Shown: positions 12,317 through 25,872, numbered from the stretch's first letter. The stretch is DNA of 64,000 bases from Roridomyces roridus (GCA_029378245.1 JARKIF010000019.1:1157739-1221738); one strand, 5' to 3'. Made by a program: numbers and translations. Notes: generated by a model from the letters alone, not told the origin.

Positions 12317-12589
12317 CTGTACTATTACGACCATTTGTTCAGGTGACGGGTGACGACCGCCTGTGAAATGAATGAATTTCAACCGGTGACGGGTGGCAAC
12401 CAAAATCTGGGACTCAGCAGCTCGGAAAACTGTGATTTCCCGTCAATTATTGACGGTATGTGTGATCCGATTGATACCATCAGTCCATAGATGGCAATTT
12501 GATCTGATGGCCGCTCGGTGAACTTCTTATCCAGTGAACTTTTGCGGTGACCCGTGACACCCAGTGAATAAATGGTCATAATAGTACAG
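12317..12589. mobile_element. Mariner-type MITE with TA target duplication
   Basis: A 273-bp element with TIRs of about 25 bp. The left end starts CTGTACTATTACGACCATTT and the right end, reversed, starts CTGTACTATTATGACCATTT. It is flanked by TA on both sides. Subterminal GGTGACGGGT-like motifs are present at both ends. There is no coding capacity. TA duplication fits a Tc1/mariner-mobilised MITE. Confidence 0.7.
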
Positions 12590-12638
12590 TACTCCAATTG
12601 AAAAAACCCTCAAGCTCTCCTCCCTCCTTGAACTAATT

Positions 12639-15600
12639 CTACTTCGCCTCAATCAGGTTCCTCAGGGAGAGCTGGAACTTTGAGGTCTGGATTTGTGCTG
12701 AATACATATTGTAAGAATGTAGCCACGGACAGATCACCAGAATTAGATCACCCACCCAAATATCTCTGCAAGGGGGCAGTCATAAATCTCAACACAAAGT
12801 CCTGCACTCCAGGTTGCTCGGATGTGATGAGGGAGAGAGCAAACCGGAGGTCTGTTGCTTCAATTGTCATTTTCCCTAGGACCCATGGCATTAACTGTGA
12901 GAGTTGATTGTGTGCAACTGAGAATCTAATCACCCTTTTCAAACAAACTGGCAATCAGAAGTAAATGCCCCCATGAAAGGTGGGCCTTGCTACTGCATGA
13001 ATTCTCCTGGAGCAATGGCCCAATGGTTGCTAGAAGACTTGAACGAACTATTGAAACCTCTATCAGAAGGGGTTTTAACCGCTCAGACAAGATGATAAGA
13101 AACTACCTTCCTGATCTTCAGCAAGACAAGTGAGCAAAGCAACAGCATTCCGCCGAGTGGACTGATGTTGAAGAAGAGTGAGAAGGTGTGGTGCAGTTTG
13201 CTTGATTTTCTCTGGAATTTTGCCAGTAAACCCTATCCGACGAAGGTAAGCCTTGACTTTGTCAAACAAGGGACCATAATACCACCTTCAGCCAATTTCA
13301 ACAGGAGTTTCAGACTTGTGGAGCGGACTTTGCCATCACGATCCTTGGAGGTGGAGATGATTTTCTGCACTCCTTGGTATATCCTGGGATGGAAGTCATC
13401 TGACACACAATTACAATGTCAATTTCTTGGGAGATTTCCACGAAAGTCACCGTATTCAGCCAGGCAAAGTGCAGCCCTGAGAGACTGGAGGCGAATCTCA
13501 TTTCGGTTGTCCGAAAAGCATGCAATGACACATGGAATAAGGTGCAGCACCACAGCCCTGAAACCAGCTATGGTATGTGAGGAATCAGGATACATAATCT
13601 TGAAATCTGAATGAGTTATTTTCACCAATCTCAGCCAGCTTTGCGAGTGTTGTGAGGGCACACAGAGGAACATCAGGACTTGGATCCTGCAGAGCTGCCA
13701 TGATTGGTGTTTCAAAATCGGGAACCTGACGGTTAGTTGCAAGTGAAACTGCAGGGAGAAATCAGTACTGTCTGTACCCTGAGGGTTATTAAGTTCCTGG
13801 ACTTACTTGATCTTGCAAGTTGTGGTATTTTATCCCAGGCTGAACGATGAGTTTGCCAATCCAGGTCCTGCAATTTTGCTACCAGATTGCGCCATTCTAT
13901 ATGAATCAGTTTGTCAAATTTGAGAAGCTCCTCCAGAATCAGAACAGGTCTCAGTGCCCTGAGTGCCACTGGGAAGCCATCAGTAAAAGAACCTGGGGAG
14001 GAAAGGAATGAACAAGCCCGCAGCATGAATCGCCGCAATCCTAACATCCTCCTCTGGGTCTTGCAACAAATTTAGCATAGTTGGCATATGCTCTGATATG
14101 GAATCCAATGTATCTTAAAATGTCTCTGAGTGAGGAGGCAATGTTCACAGAGAAAGATCTCGAATATACCTGGCTTGATAAACTCCAACAAAACTTCAAG
14201 CCCAAAGATACGAATACATGGATTTTGATGCAATAGAGCAGCAAACAGATGTGGCAACAGGGATTTGTGTTTTGACTCTTTATGAGCCAATTCAACAATC
14301 ACTGCTGTTCCTGCGTGGCGGCACTCATTGTTGACATATTGCAACGTGGAGATAATTGTGGGTACAATGGCAAGGGCGGACTCAAGACAATTATCTTGTG
14401 GCACGAGGATGTCAGATCAGCCAAAGAGTTATGAACCAGAGTTACCAATTTTGGCCAGAGCAGAGAGTGTCCAGAGAGCAGCTGTGCAAACAGTATCATC
14501 TGGACCATCTGATTTCAGCAGCTGTCTGATTCTTTGCAGAACACCCTGATAATCTGCTATAATGCCTGATAAACCCAAATTTTTCAGTATCAAAAAGTGC
14601 GTGGAAGGGCCAAATAAAGTTTGACCTTGCTGAGCAATATCTGCAAGTGCTTTCAGGGCAGCAATGCATATTTCTCCGGGGCTGGATGGATTCACTTCAG
14701 CAATGAGGCGACTGACTTCCTGAACACTGAGGGTAACCCAATGGCCTGTTTTGTCTGTTATGACAAAGATGAATTCATGTTCTGTGAGAGCCAGGTAATA
14801 GGTTGTATTCACTCAGCTCAAGTAGTCTGGGAAACAGCTGCAAAGCTCCAAGTTTGATGGGATTGTGATGGTCCACTAATAGTTTGGTGACTGTAGATAA
14901 CCCCATGGATGTGAAGGTACTCTGTATGGAGCGGTGATATATATCTCAAAGTGGAGGAGAGGTTCATTGCAGGTGGCATCTGGGTGAAAAACACTGACCT
15001 TGCCGCATGAGGACACACAGCAGGTGCACACCCTCAAATCGGACGTTTTGATCTTGATTTTGCAGTGACTCTACAATCTTTGGCACAAAACTATTGATGA
15101 TGTCGCTTAATGCCTCTGGGTGGGGAATTAATGCCACGACAACATGACCGATGGAAACCCAGCTCACCATTTTCGGAAAAGTCTCTTAATGTCCTTAGGA
15201 TATAGACATATGTCTCTGAATGAGGACTCCCAGATTGGGGTAAGATGCTTGGAGCTGCTTCAGCAACTGCAATCCTGAATGTTTCTGGTTTTTACTGAAT
15301 TGTGCATGTGCAACAACATGAGTAACTGATCACATACCATCTTTTGAAAATTCAGAGAATACTGCCAATGCTGCTATGCGAACATTGAAATCTGGGTCTT
15401 TCAAACAAGCAGCAATGTGAGGGGCAGCATTGTTCAATTGCTCATGAAAGGTGACTAAGTGACTTTGTCAGCTTCGTGGAAGTTTTTCAGATGGTTCAAA
15501 GTACCTTCTTTTGCCAGTTGCGACCAACTCTTCAATGCAGAAACTCGGGTTATGCTATCACTAAGTCTTAAACTGTTTTCCAGAATTGGTAAAGAATGTT

Positions 15601-18600
15601 TGACATATTGCTGGAAGCCATCTACAGCTGGGGTGGGTGGGTTTTTGCCGTTCCAATTTTTTTAAGTGGCTGCACACCTTGTTCGGAATTTGTACACAGT
15701 ATTCCAAGCACAGCAACACGAATATCTTCCTCTGGGTCAGAGAGTAATTTTACCAAGGTGGGTATGAGATCATTGAACATTGGAAACAATGCCTCTGTGA
15801 GAAATGTGAATTGTAGAATGAGATGTGATATTGAAAGTGTACCCTTCACTCCAGGAAAGGACAAAAATAGAACACCTGCCCTCCGATTGTTCTTGTGTTC
15901 CTCATCTTGCAGATTATTGGCAAGTTCAAGCATCAGCTGTTCCGTGAACCTCAGTGCCATACCTACATTTTGAAGTTAGCTAATTCAAAGTCCCATCATG
16001 CCATGGGCATACACGGACCCTGGTGACCCAGACCAAGGATCAAGTTCAGGAAAGCAACCTGAGTTGCCCAATTCATGTCCTTCATTGTTGAAGTCACAAA
16101 ATTGTCACTGATCTTGGTATTTATGGTGTCCCGATATACCACTGCCAAGGCATCTAACTGTCAGTGGGTGACCGACAAGATAGTATGGCTACGCACTTTG
16201 TTTTGCTAGCATTGACAAGACTTCGAGAACTTCCATGCGAAATACTTCAATATCGCCAAAAGAATGAACACCATGGGCTTCAAGTGCCTTGATAAGTTCA
16301 GGAACAGTGTTGACAACAGTTGATGTAAAGAACTCTGATGGAAGCTTAGCACTGCTAATTCAGCGCATTTGCAAGCTGATTCACCTTGCGTAGAAATGAC
16401 ACGGAGCATCATCAATGCTGCCCGACCGACGGCAATGGTCAGTGTTGGCAGAAGTTTGGCAACAAGCTCAATAGCTATTTTGAATTGATCTGTATGAGAG
16501 CTACCTACGGCCTTTTCAGCTGCAAAATGAAAGGAAAAGCCACATAAACAGACCTGTCTTGGCCAAATCGGACATTGTATGAAGAATTGCTATTCTCCTC
16601 TGGTCAGTGGCATTGGCCAGAAGTTTCATCATAAGAGGGGCTGTGTTGTCTATTTCCTTCTGGAATTCCCGTTTTGCATTGAGTGCCTTTTGTGAGGAGG
16701 GTACCGAAGTTGCAAGGGCCGCCAACATTTGAACAACTTGAACATAGATTGCCTCTTTATTTGACGCCAAAAGCAGTTCAATTGTATGATGGACATCCTC
16801 TCGAGCAACATCAAGTTGATCCTGGAGGATTCCCATTGAACCAAGATGAGTCTTGTACTTGAGCATGAACCATATATCAAGTGTGGTGCACTGGACATCC
16901 TCTGATACATCGTGCAGGCACTTCAATGTGTGATCAATGATGAACCTGATTTGCTGGGAGTTTGGTTCTGCAACATCAGTGTCTGTTAGTGCTCAAGGCC
17001 TCTGTGTAAGTAGCAAGGGAACACACTGCTACGGAAGAGGGTGCGCAAGGTCCAGATACCCGCAAGCCTGACACGTTCCTCAGGGTGCTTCAAGGAATAT
17101 TGGTACACTCTCATGTCAGAGACCTGACTTTGAGGGGCTTTTCATGCAGAATTATTCAATGAGAAGTCAATGAGTCAATGATCATTTCTCACCAGGGTTT
17201 TCAATGCTGAATAATAGTTGTAGGATTGATTCCCTTGTGTAGAAATTTCCCTCGGATAAAATTGATATAATTTGAGCAGTGACATCGGAGCTTGTGCCGA
17301 TAAATAGACCTAAGGGATCATAAATAATGAAATGATATCAAGAGAAATTAAACCAATAAACCAGTGGTTGCAAAAGATATCAATGTTGTGATGGCTATTG
17401 CTTGTACTTCTCCTTTGTTTTCCAACAGAAGGTGGACAATTATTGGGATGGCATCCTTCAATTTATTGTGGAATGTTGCTGGATCATTACATTAGCTGGG
17501 ATATGTTGAACAAGATAAGAACTCAGACAATTAGGTGTGAGTGCAGCCAAAGTCTTCAGAGCATAGGCATGAACATAGGTGGGGACCGATTCATCTGAAC
17601 AAAGGGCGATAATTGGATCCAGGACATCATTGACCATTGCAGCAAATATCTCTGAAGAATCTGTAAATATAGAGTTGGAAATGCTTCAAAGGCAGCAAAC
17701 CTGTCTTTGCTAGTGTGGAAAGTGTTTCAAGGACAGCGACTTGAGTTTTCGAGTCACTGGTCAAAGGTGAAAACACCACAGGCACAACAGTCATGATTGT
17801 GCTCTGGAATGCATCTGTGTAAATTCAATTTGGTTGAGCACATGCTAAATGTGAAAGCACTGACCTTTGTGCAATTTGGCAATGGCTGAAAAGGTGTGCA
17901 AAGCAGATATCCGAACACTTTGCTCATTGTCTGTGAATTTGCCAGCAACAGCCACCAACACATCATTAGTGAGAACAGCATGTGAGTCTTGCATTAAAGA
18001 GGTAAATGTCAATTTCCATGTTGTCTAATGGAATGGACACCATCTCACCACTTTGGGCAATGGCACATATTGCCTGTAAAGCTGCATCACGGACATTGCC
18101 ATCTTCATCTGCCAGTCTATCGGCAACATTGGGGAATGCATTATTGATTGCATTGGGATAAACACCTGCACAGTCAAGAGATTTGTGTCATGATGAAGAA
18201 ATTTACTGACCTGATTCTACCAGTTTGAGAAAGACTCGAAGGGCATTTCTTCGGGTAAACCACTGCGGGGAATATAAATGACCAGTGACCATAGCCGGGA
18301 TATTGCGGTTTATTGCAGGCCGTAGGGCAACTCCAAACACTGTTAGATCAGATTGAATGAATTTTAAACACTGCAGCAACCTTCAATAGCCATGCTTGAT
18401 AGGAAGTCCACAATTTCATTCTGAACATTCCAGTCATCATCAGCCAGGAGCAGGATGATTTGAGCCAGGCTTTGATCAACAATCGGATAGAAGATCTCTG
18501 AGACAGATTCAGACAATGAAATAGCATTCATGGGTAAGAACGACCCAAATTACGCACCGTGTTTCAGTAGCTCCTGGAAGATGTGAATTACACTTAAACG

Positions 18601-20895
18601 CTGCTCTTCATCTGAGGTGTTGATACAGGACAACACATCGGGAATGAATGCCTGGATCATGTGAGACAATTTATCTGGACAACACGATTTCAGATATTAT
18701 TTTGAGAATATGGTGCACTCACTGGTCCCCGCAAGTTCAGTCAAAATGTGGACACTGCCTATTCGAGTCCTCACATCAGGAGATCTGAGCTGGTGAATAA
18801 TGCTGTCATGGCAAAGGTCTACTGCCCAAGTCAAATCACCTGGGTTTTACATTTGGGTCAGTAACTTTGTGGTGTGAGAGAAGGGTTTTCCAATACCTGG
18901 ATCCATGAGGCCCAACAGGTGAATAACAGAGTTGCGGACCGCCTTGGAAGGTTCTGACAAGAGAAGAACAAATTGTGGTAGCATTCTGCGGATGGGCCTT
19001 TGGAATATGTCTGGAGCATATTGTCAATCACAAGCAGACAGCCTATGATAGGATAGAAAAACCTTCGTTGTACATATTTGAGAGTCTCTCAAGACAAGCC
19101 ACAGAAGTGCGCCAATGCACTCTCCTCACTATTTTAAGCAGATCTGGTAGCACACCATCCAGTGTATCTCCAAACGCTTCTGAGAAATTTTCAGATCGCT
19201 GAAGATGTAAAGAACTAGTGTTGTACCATCTCCAGCAAGGTTCGATAGCGCTTCAAGTCCTGCTATTTGACGGTCAAACCTATCCTCCGTGAGGAGCTGC
19301 ACCGCAGTGGAGCAGACAGTAAATTTCCAGGCATTTTCTAACACAGTAAATGACAGAGTGGAATTAGAATCACTGAATTCACTCACCAAGCTGCTCAACA
19401 AATGTCCGGATGAATCCAATTGAGTCTCTCTTGTTTGACTGTGCAGTCTCTACGGCAAAGCGTGCAGCGGCCCGGAACACAGTTGACGCTGACTCTGGTT
19501 CCAGATTCTCTGCTATGGTAAACAAATGTGTCGGCCGGATCTGCCCAGAGTTGCGATCGGAGGCAAGGATATGTGTTCGCACTCCAAAACTGATGACCTG
19601 ACATTCTGGTGGCAGGGTGTGCAGCCGGAGTAAAGGACCATCCCCTGCCTGGAGGAGAGGAGAAAATGCTTGAGCAAGCTGTGCAACATGTGCTGTTTCT
19701 TCGTTGACCATCCATGTGATTGCCCGAAGATAAATTTTCATACGCTCGGCAAGAGCAGGGTTTTGTTCGGCACGCGGCTGACACAGTTGTCGCATGCGAA
19801 GACAAAGAGTTGCGGGGAGACCAAATTCCATCAGGCTCTCGCAGTTTGCGGGAGTGAGTCTGGGTCTCGTGACATTCATCAGCTCCGCGACAGCGGCGTC
19901 CAGAACAGCATTTCTCGAAGAGTTGTTCATAAGAAGAGAGGAGTAGATTCCCAACATGACATGGGTTTTGTCTGGGGTCTTCAGGAGGTTCCTGCATGTG
20001 GATATGAAAGAGGCTTGACTGTGGCTAGGGGCAATTTTCCCGCCGGTCGGGGTATGCAAATCAGGATCCTCAATAGAATCCTCCGGACGCTGTGTTCGAA
20101 TGGTAAGGTCGGAGAACGGTGTTCGGAAGGGTGTTTTAGGAGAAATCCAGGGGAGCACGGTGATGATGATGTACATCACGAGAGTGAAGCCCACGAAAGC
20201 CACAATTAGCCATCCCAGACTCCGATCATCAGCTACGGCCTGTAATGCGAAACCTGCCAGGAACAGGAACAGGGAGAGCTGAATCAAGACTGTAATCCAA
20301 GTGATGGCTTTGTGTAGACGCCACCGGTGTGCTTTATCATCGTGAATCCATCGCTCCATGGCGCCATTGAACCCTTCCGTTGGAATAAAGCTGAAATTTG
20401 CAAGCCAGGTCTGAGCCAAGACAGCCGCCAACGCGCTGATCAACGTGAAGGTGAGACTGCTGAACCAGAGGAAGTTGATCACCACTGTCGTTGAGGGGAA
20501 CCCCGAAGCGGAGTGGGTGGCGCCTGTGTGGGAGAGAGTCGCCGAGATGTTTTGGAGAAGATTTACTTGTGGATCAGACTGGAGGCCGCCTGCACCGGAA
20601 ATGACGAAAGAAGATACCACGCCGGCGAAGAGACCCGCCTGAGGCGCCGTATCACCGCCAGAGCATTGGAGAACAATGGGAGAGGCTTACAAACAACAGA
20701 AATGCACCTAGACTTCGGTTCCACAATTCGGCCCTTGCGGCTGCGCGCTTATTGGCGTTTTCCAGATATAACGCCCACAAGTCGGCGGCGACGAGTGGGA
20801 TGTCAGCTGTGCCAGTAGGCCCGAATTCCTGAAAGGCCCGTCAGCCAGCAGATGTGGAAAAAACTGGAGAACCTCACCGATGACTTGGCTGGCAT
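12639..20895 (-). CDS. Giant DUF6535 membrane protein fused to HEAT/ARM repeats
   Basis: Start at 20895 gives MPAKSS, then after an intron EFGPTGTADIPL and WALYLENANKRAAARAELWN, leading into a DUF6535 membrane domain. That domain has hydrophobic helices around SLGAFLLFAGLFAGVVSSF and VVINFLWFSSLTFTLISAL, the FNGAMERWIHDDKAHRWRL loop, and two more helices before WISPKTPF. From about 19.4 kb down to 12.65 kb the gene is a chain of many short exons, typically 100-250 bp. They encode amphipathic alpha-helical repeats such as RQIAGLEALSNLAGD, LDGVLPDLLKIVRRV, DVRIAALSALA-type units and TICALKALADIAQQ-like segments, typical of HEAT/ARM solenoids. Junctions checked near the 5' end keep frame (VEQL|ENAWKF, LAGD|EAFGDTL). 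The last exon is either ended at 12748 (YLGG) or spliced to the stop at 12639-12641. It is probably a membrane-tethered protein-interaction scaffold; the role is unknown. Confidence 0.72.
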
Positions 20896-21155
20896 GGAGG
20901 CGATGTGGGAAAAGCCACAGAAAGCACACAGGTGCTTTAGGTGCTTTATGTGTACAGCGTTAAGCGCTTTGGCTGACATGTCGAATGTTCGAGCAGCCCG
21001 GCGCTGAGCAATGATATCGATGTGAACGGACTGCCGAGTATATTAGCCAATAAACGCCGGAGAGGCGCCTTCTCTCACGATTCATCTGCACACGAGTCTA
21101 AGGTCCGGGTATTTGCTGTAAAGAAGTGAGTCGCGCCAATATACACACTGGGTAC

Positions 21156-21659
21156 TTACCCGTTGAAGTTCGTTCTCGAGAAACCGTGTATCAGAAATGT
21201 GGCGTTAATTTGAATTAGGCGCGCGTTGGAGGTACCATTTGTCATGCCTGTCCAGGTGACGGGCGTCGTGTCGTGTGTCATCGGTATATACTTGCCACGA
21301 ACATGAGAAAAGAATCGCATCTTGGGCGCTCTTGGTGCGCTGGTGGTGTACATGGAGTTCCGGATGCCCATTGTCTCCATCGTCTGATACACCGTGTGCC
21401 GCACGTTGTGTAAACTTGAAGCAATGCGGCCCATCGACAGAAAAGAAAGAAAGAACAACTCCCAGCACAATGGAGAGCAGTGCACAGAACGGATGGAGAC
21501 AACCCTTGATGATCCTGAGTGCGCGAGGAAGTCCGGCGGCCATGGGATTTGAATGGCTTCCAGAAGCAACAGAGCAATGGAGAGAGGCGCCAGCCCATCA
21601 GAGAATCCCAGGACCCAGATCGGCAAACCTGCCATAGCTTTGAACCCCGCTTGCGGCAT
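21156..21659 (-). CDS. Hypothetical protein, weak support
   Basis: A 167-codon open frame with two hydrophobic stretches (LGFSDGLAPLSIALLLLEAI and CWELFFLSFLS) and an Asn/Thr-rich tail. No family is recognised. It lies between the DUF6535 gene start and the decayed MYND gene on the same strand. It could be a remnant or a chance frame. Confidence 0.25.
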   Translation of the reverse strand: MPQAGFKAMAGLPIWVLGFSDGLAPLSIALLLLEAIQIPWPPDFLAHSGSSRVVSIRSVHCSPLCWELFFLSFLSMGRIASSLHNVRHTVYQTMETMGIRNSMYTTSAPRAPKMRFFSHVRGKYIPMTHDTTPVTWTGMTNGTSNARLIQINATFLIHGFSRTNFNG

Positions 21660-21817
21660 TATACTCCGCCTATGGACAGCAGTGAAAGATTGGTCTTTAC
21701 ACTTTGTTTACACTATGTAGTTGTCAAGTTGGAGGCCTCGGAAGGCAATTCCCGAAGTCATGGTAAATCTATAACATTCGTAGCAATTGTATATACTATA
21801 CTTGGGGGTTCAAGAAA

Positions 21818-23530
21818 TCAAGAAATTGCCCCAGACTTCGTCACGCCAACTCCCAACCTCGAAGCAGCAACCCACCGTGCCATTCCGTACATTCGTTCCA
21901 CATTCAACACCATCACTCGCAACTCGACCCTCCCGCCGCTGCACCGGGCCCGTACGCTCGACTGTTTTTTGGCCAAGGCTTTAGCCAATTCTGGGTCCAT
22001 CTGCTATGAATTCATCGGCACCGCGACGGATCTCCCGTTGTCTGAGTAACGTTCGGCAGAACTTGCGGTGTGCATTCCAGTCTTGAGATTGGCACTGCTG
22101 GGAGCAGTAGAACGCGCTGCGGCATTTTGAACACTGCTTTAGATCGTCGTCTGATTTGGTTGACGAGATACACTGGGAGTGATCAATGAGGAACAGTATG
22201 GAGAGTTTGGGCATGTAACACTACCTGGACGTTATTGCAAGCTTTGTCGTGACCCAACTCACCGCGATACAACTTTACCGCAGTAGCTCGGAGAAAGCCT
22301 TCAAACAGCTTCGATTCACGGAACGCAATGGTGTGCATGAGGGGCGAGGCGTCGTCAAGGCCGGCGCGTAGGCTGCTGAGGACGCATTGAGGCAGCGGAG
22401 CCTCGGGTAAGATGGAGCCCAAGAGCGTCGGCACCTGTTTTTCAAAGAACTTGGTGTCCTCGCGCGTTCCACAGAGCATAATCGCACGAAGGAGCCCAGC
22501 GTCGAGAGCTTCTTTGAGGCGAGCCATGCGGGGCACGACATCCATGTAGGTGATCAGCCGGTCCATGGTAAATGGGAGCACCCCCTTGGTCAACGGCATA
22601 TCCGATGCACCGAAGACCCACAGGGTGCGGCAGAGAACGTCGACAATCCCGTTGGAGACGAGATCATCTTTGAGAGGAGAGTGATCTGCGAGGGCCAGCG
22701 CCGTGAGGAGAGTGATCGAGATCCGCGCCATCACCTCATCAGGCAGCTGCCGTTCGCAGGCTGGAAGGATGAACCGGCGGAGGTACTTCACGATGAGAGA
22801 CGCCAGATCAGTTCATCGTTCCGCCAGCGCCGGCTACGAGGTCGCGTACGTGGGCAGGATTTGACATATCCGAATGTTCATCGACAAGAGTGCAGGATGG
22901 CGCCCAGCAAGACCCATGATACTGTCCTCGAGATTCAAGCAAGCCAGCCATCCGGCCGCCATGAACTCGCGGATGCGGGGCTGAGACATGACGAATGAAG
23001 CGAATGGAGGCGCATCTGGAAGCAAGACTGAAACCCATGATCAGCTCGGAGGAACATGAAGCGCATGTCATCTGCAGGAGGGCTGCAGCCCTGGACGCTC
23101 GTTTGACGTTCACCTCCTCGAGAAATTGAATCCAGGCCCATGCAGATAACCACACCTCTTCTCGAGCCTCAGCCATGACATACTTTGCAAGGTGTGTCAA
23201 CGCCTTCAGGCCCAATAAGGCGCACAGCAAGGCGGTCCGGGAGCGAGGTAACTGTAGAGATCGTCTTTTGTTCTTCACGAAGATGAGGCAGATCGTCGAC
23301 GTTGAGATGGACGTAGAATGAGGGTATGCAAAGAACTTTGTGAGGTGTGGGGGCGTCGCACATGAACATCGTGTAACTCGTCGACATCCGCGACGACACC
23401 ACGGACGGCGGACAGGGCCAAGGACTAGGACGGACGTGAGTTGACAAGTACGAAGGACGAGGGTGGAGCGGAGGACCTTTGTCGGCTCTGGCAAGCTCGC
23501 AATCTGTTGGATGTGAAGCGATGGATGCAT
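21818..23530 (-). pseudogene. Decayed MYND-finger gene (tandem copy)
   Basis: Aligned by eye to the next gene upstream (start 25552), this copy shares the start MHPSL, the VHLNVDDLP segment, WAWIQFLEEVNVKR, the PRMARLKEALDAGLLRAI block and a MYND finger (CSKCRSAFYCSQQCQSQDW). It differs by small indels that break frame. These are one extra base near 23215, ten extra bases near 23010, and a five-base insertion near 22810 that creates a stop after GAGGTMN. The roughly 60-residue stretch just after the MYND finger is missing, and the last part (SGGRVELRVMVLNV) sits in another frame. It is most likely a pseudogene, although sequencing errors could mimic part of this. Confidence 0.65.
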
Positions 23531-23653
23531 TAGAAGATGAGAGTGGCTCGTGTGCCTTTCAAACATAGCCACATCAAACTGACTTTCACACGGTCCGAGT
23601 CGGAGTACTCTGTTCGGCAAGTAGGTACATTTGCAGTCATACTTCGAAGTACT

Positions 23654-25552
23654 TCAATGCGTTGCACCAAAAGTCTCACCCCCGACCCGCATCGGCAACG
23701 CAAGCCACTCCGTACGTGCCTTGCCCACGTTCAGCACCATCACATGCAACTCGAGCCTACCACCACTACGTTCCACGCGCGCTCCAAAAAGCCGAGTGAG
23801 CTCTGAATCCGCAGGCAACGGTCCACACTCAATTTGCCCGGTCGGCCCTTGACGGTAATCGAAAATCACGCCGCAGAGCGCGTCAGGGTGTGTCTCGAGC
23901 GCCTTGGTGTGCTTGGCGGCGACGTCAGGGCGAGCATGCGCGTAGTCGTGATTCAGGATGGTGCGAAGAAACTTGACTTCAGTGGAGAGATAGGCTAATT
24001 CTGGGATGCATACACTCAGAGCGACGCGACTGTTGAAAGATACAAGTACTCACCGTCCTCCCGTTTGAGCAACGATCGGCAAAGCTTGCGGTGTCCGGCG
24101 GCCCAATCTTGCGATTGGCACTCCTTGGAGCAGTAGAAGGAGCTACGGCACCTCGCACACCGCATGAGATCGTCGTCCGTCTTCATCGGCGAGGTACACT
24201 TGCGCTCAAATCAGCCGGGAAGAGAGTAAATGCGGACAACAAACCTCGATGTGGCCGCAAGCTCGTGTCTGACCAATCTCACCGCGGTCGAACTTTGCAA
24301 GGAGATCGAGTCGGTCTGTGGCAGCCCGGACAAAATCTTGCCACATGCCAAAAAACACAGAGTTGCGGAACTCACGGTTGCGCGTGAGGGGTTTGGCGTC
24401 ATCGAGCGCAGCGCGCAGACGCGTCAGGACGGAGTGATACACCAGGCCCTGGGGTAAGATTGAGCCCAAGAGCGCCTGCAGGTGTTTCTGGTAATCCGCG
24501 ACGATTGGGCGGCTGGCAGAGAGGACGATCGCACGAAGAATCCCGCCGTCGAGGGCTTCCTTGAGGCGGGTCATGCGCGGAAAGACGTCGAGGTGGATCA
24601 ACAGCTGCTCGAAGACCATCGGGGGCAACGGCAACGGGAGCAACAGCGGCCGAGACGTCATCTCCGGTCCGCAGAGTGCACACAATGTGGTACAGATGAC
24701 ATCTACAAAGCCGTGGGATGCAAGGAATTCGCTGAGAGGAGCATACTCGGCGATTTTCAGTGCAGCGAGGAGAGCCACTCCATCGTTCTGCGTCAACACC
24801 GAATCCCGCCGGGGTATCACCTTGCGGAGGTGCTTGACGATGAGCGAAGCCAGATCATTGTTACTGCCACCAGAACCAGCGATAAGCTCCCGTACGTGGG
24901 TGGCATTGCCCATATCCGTGATTGAAAGGACAAAGCGGGAAACGCCTGGAATGAGGGTCGACGCCACGTATGGAAAATTAAAGGTGGACACCCATCCGGC
25001 GGTGAGAAACTCGTGGATACGCCCTTGAGATTCGACGGAAGGGCGTGTGTGAGGATCGTCCCAGAAACCGATAATCGTGTCCATGAAGACGAGGCGCATA
25101 AGACTTGAAGCCGCAGGAGGTCTCTTGATGTTCACTTCCTCGAGGAATTGAATCCAGACCCACACAGACGACCAGACCTCTGCACGAGCCTGAGGAACTA
25201 GCCTTTCCAATAGGTCTGTCACTCTTTTCAAGGCAAAGCCCGCGCAGGCGAGCCAGCCGGGCAGCGGCGGAGTGAACATGAGGATACCTCGTTGCTGCTC
25301 GCAAAGAGAGGGAAGATCGTCGACGTTGAGATGGACGAAGAATGCGGGAAGACAAGAAGCTGCTGAGTTTGCGGAAGCTTGGGTAGGATGTCGTACAGCT
25401 TTTCGACATCCGAAACGACACCTTGGGCGGCGGACGTGGTGAGCGACTAGGATGGGTATGAGATAAGAGGTCGCAACGGCTAGGAAGAGGCTGAGAACCT
25501 TGATGGGCTCCGGCAAGCCGGCGATGTTCCCGATACGAAGGGACGGATGCAT
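23654..25552 (-). CDS. MYND-type zinc-finger protein
   Basis: Start at 25552 (MHPSLRIGNIAGLPEP). A long first exon of mostly alpha-helical sequence contains FFVHLNVDDLPSLC, VWIQFLEEVNIKR, THVRELIAGSGGSNND and FPRMTRLKEALDGGILRAI. An intron precedes the MYND finger, which carries CTSPMKTDDDLMRC, RCRSSFYCSKECQSQDW and HRKLC with all zinc ligands in order. A last exon encodes FLRTILNHDYAHARPD, VIFDYRQGPTGQIE and GRLELHVMVLNVG, stop at 23654. Agaricomycete genomes hold many such C-terminally MYND-tagged proteins; MYND domains bind proline-rich peptides, and the rest has no known activity. A frame-3 stretch around 25340-25400 also looks protein-like, so the first exon could have an unrecognised intron. 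Confidence 0.72.
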
Positions 25553-25800
25553 GGGAGATGAGAGCAAAGCCAATGCAAACACAGCCACATCAGTGATGGC
25601 TTGACTTTGCCTAATTCGCTTCCGAATCCCCTGTCTCTCCGTCAGATGGGCCAAGTGTCTCACTCATCAACTACACAGTAGTTGGTTGGGTCCAATACAA
25701 TGTAGCTACTTCATAATACTTACAGGGCTTTATAATGATTATATGTAATAATGTTTACCTATGGAGTCTGGACGATTGCTGGAGAGTCCACGCCACCTTC

Positions 25801-25872
25801 GTTTCTTCGTTTCTTCGCTTAGCGTTGCGAAAGCTTGGGAGTTCGAGTATTTTGTGTGAAACCTTGTGACTT
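25801..25872 (+). repeat. Left TIR of the 6.5-kb element
   Basis: Pairs in inverted orientation with 32249-32320; 56 of 72 positions identical by ungapped alignment. Confidence 0.7.

Noticed and set aside
19670..20209. 179-codon plus-strand frame
   Set aside because: Antisense to the well-supported DUF6535 exon.
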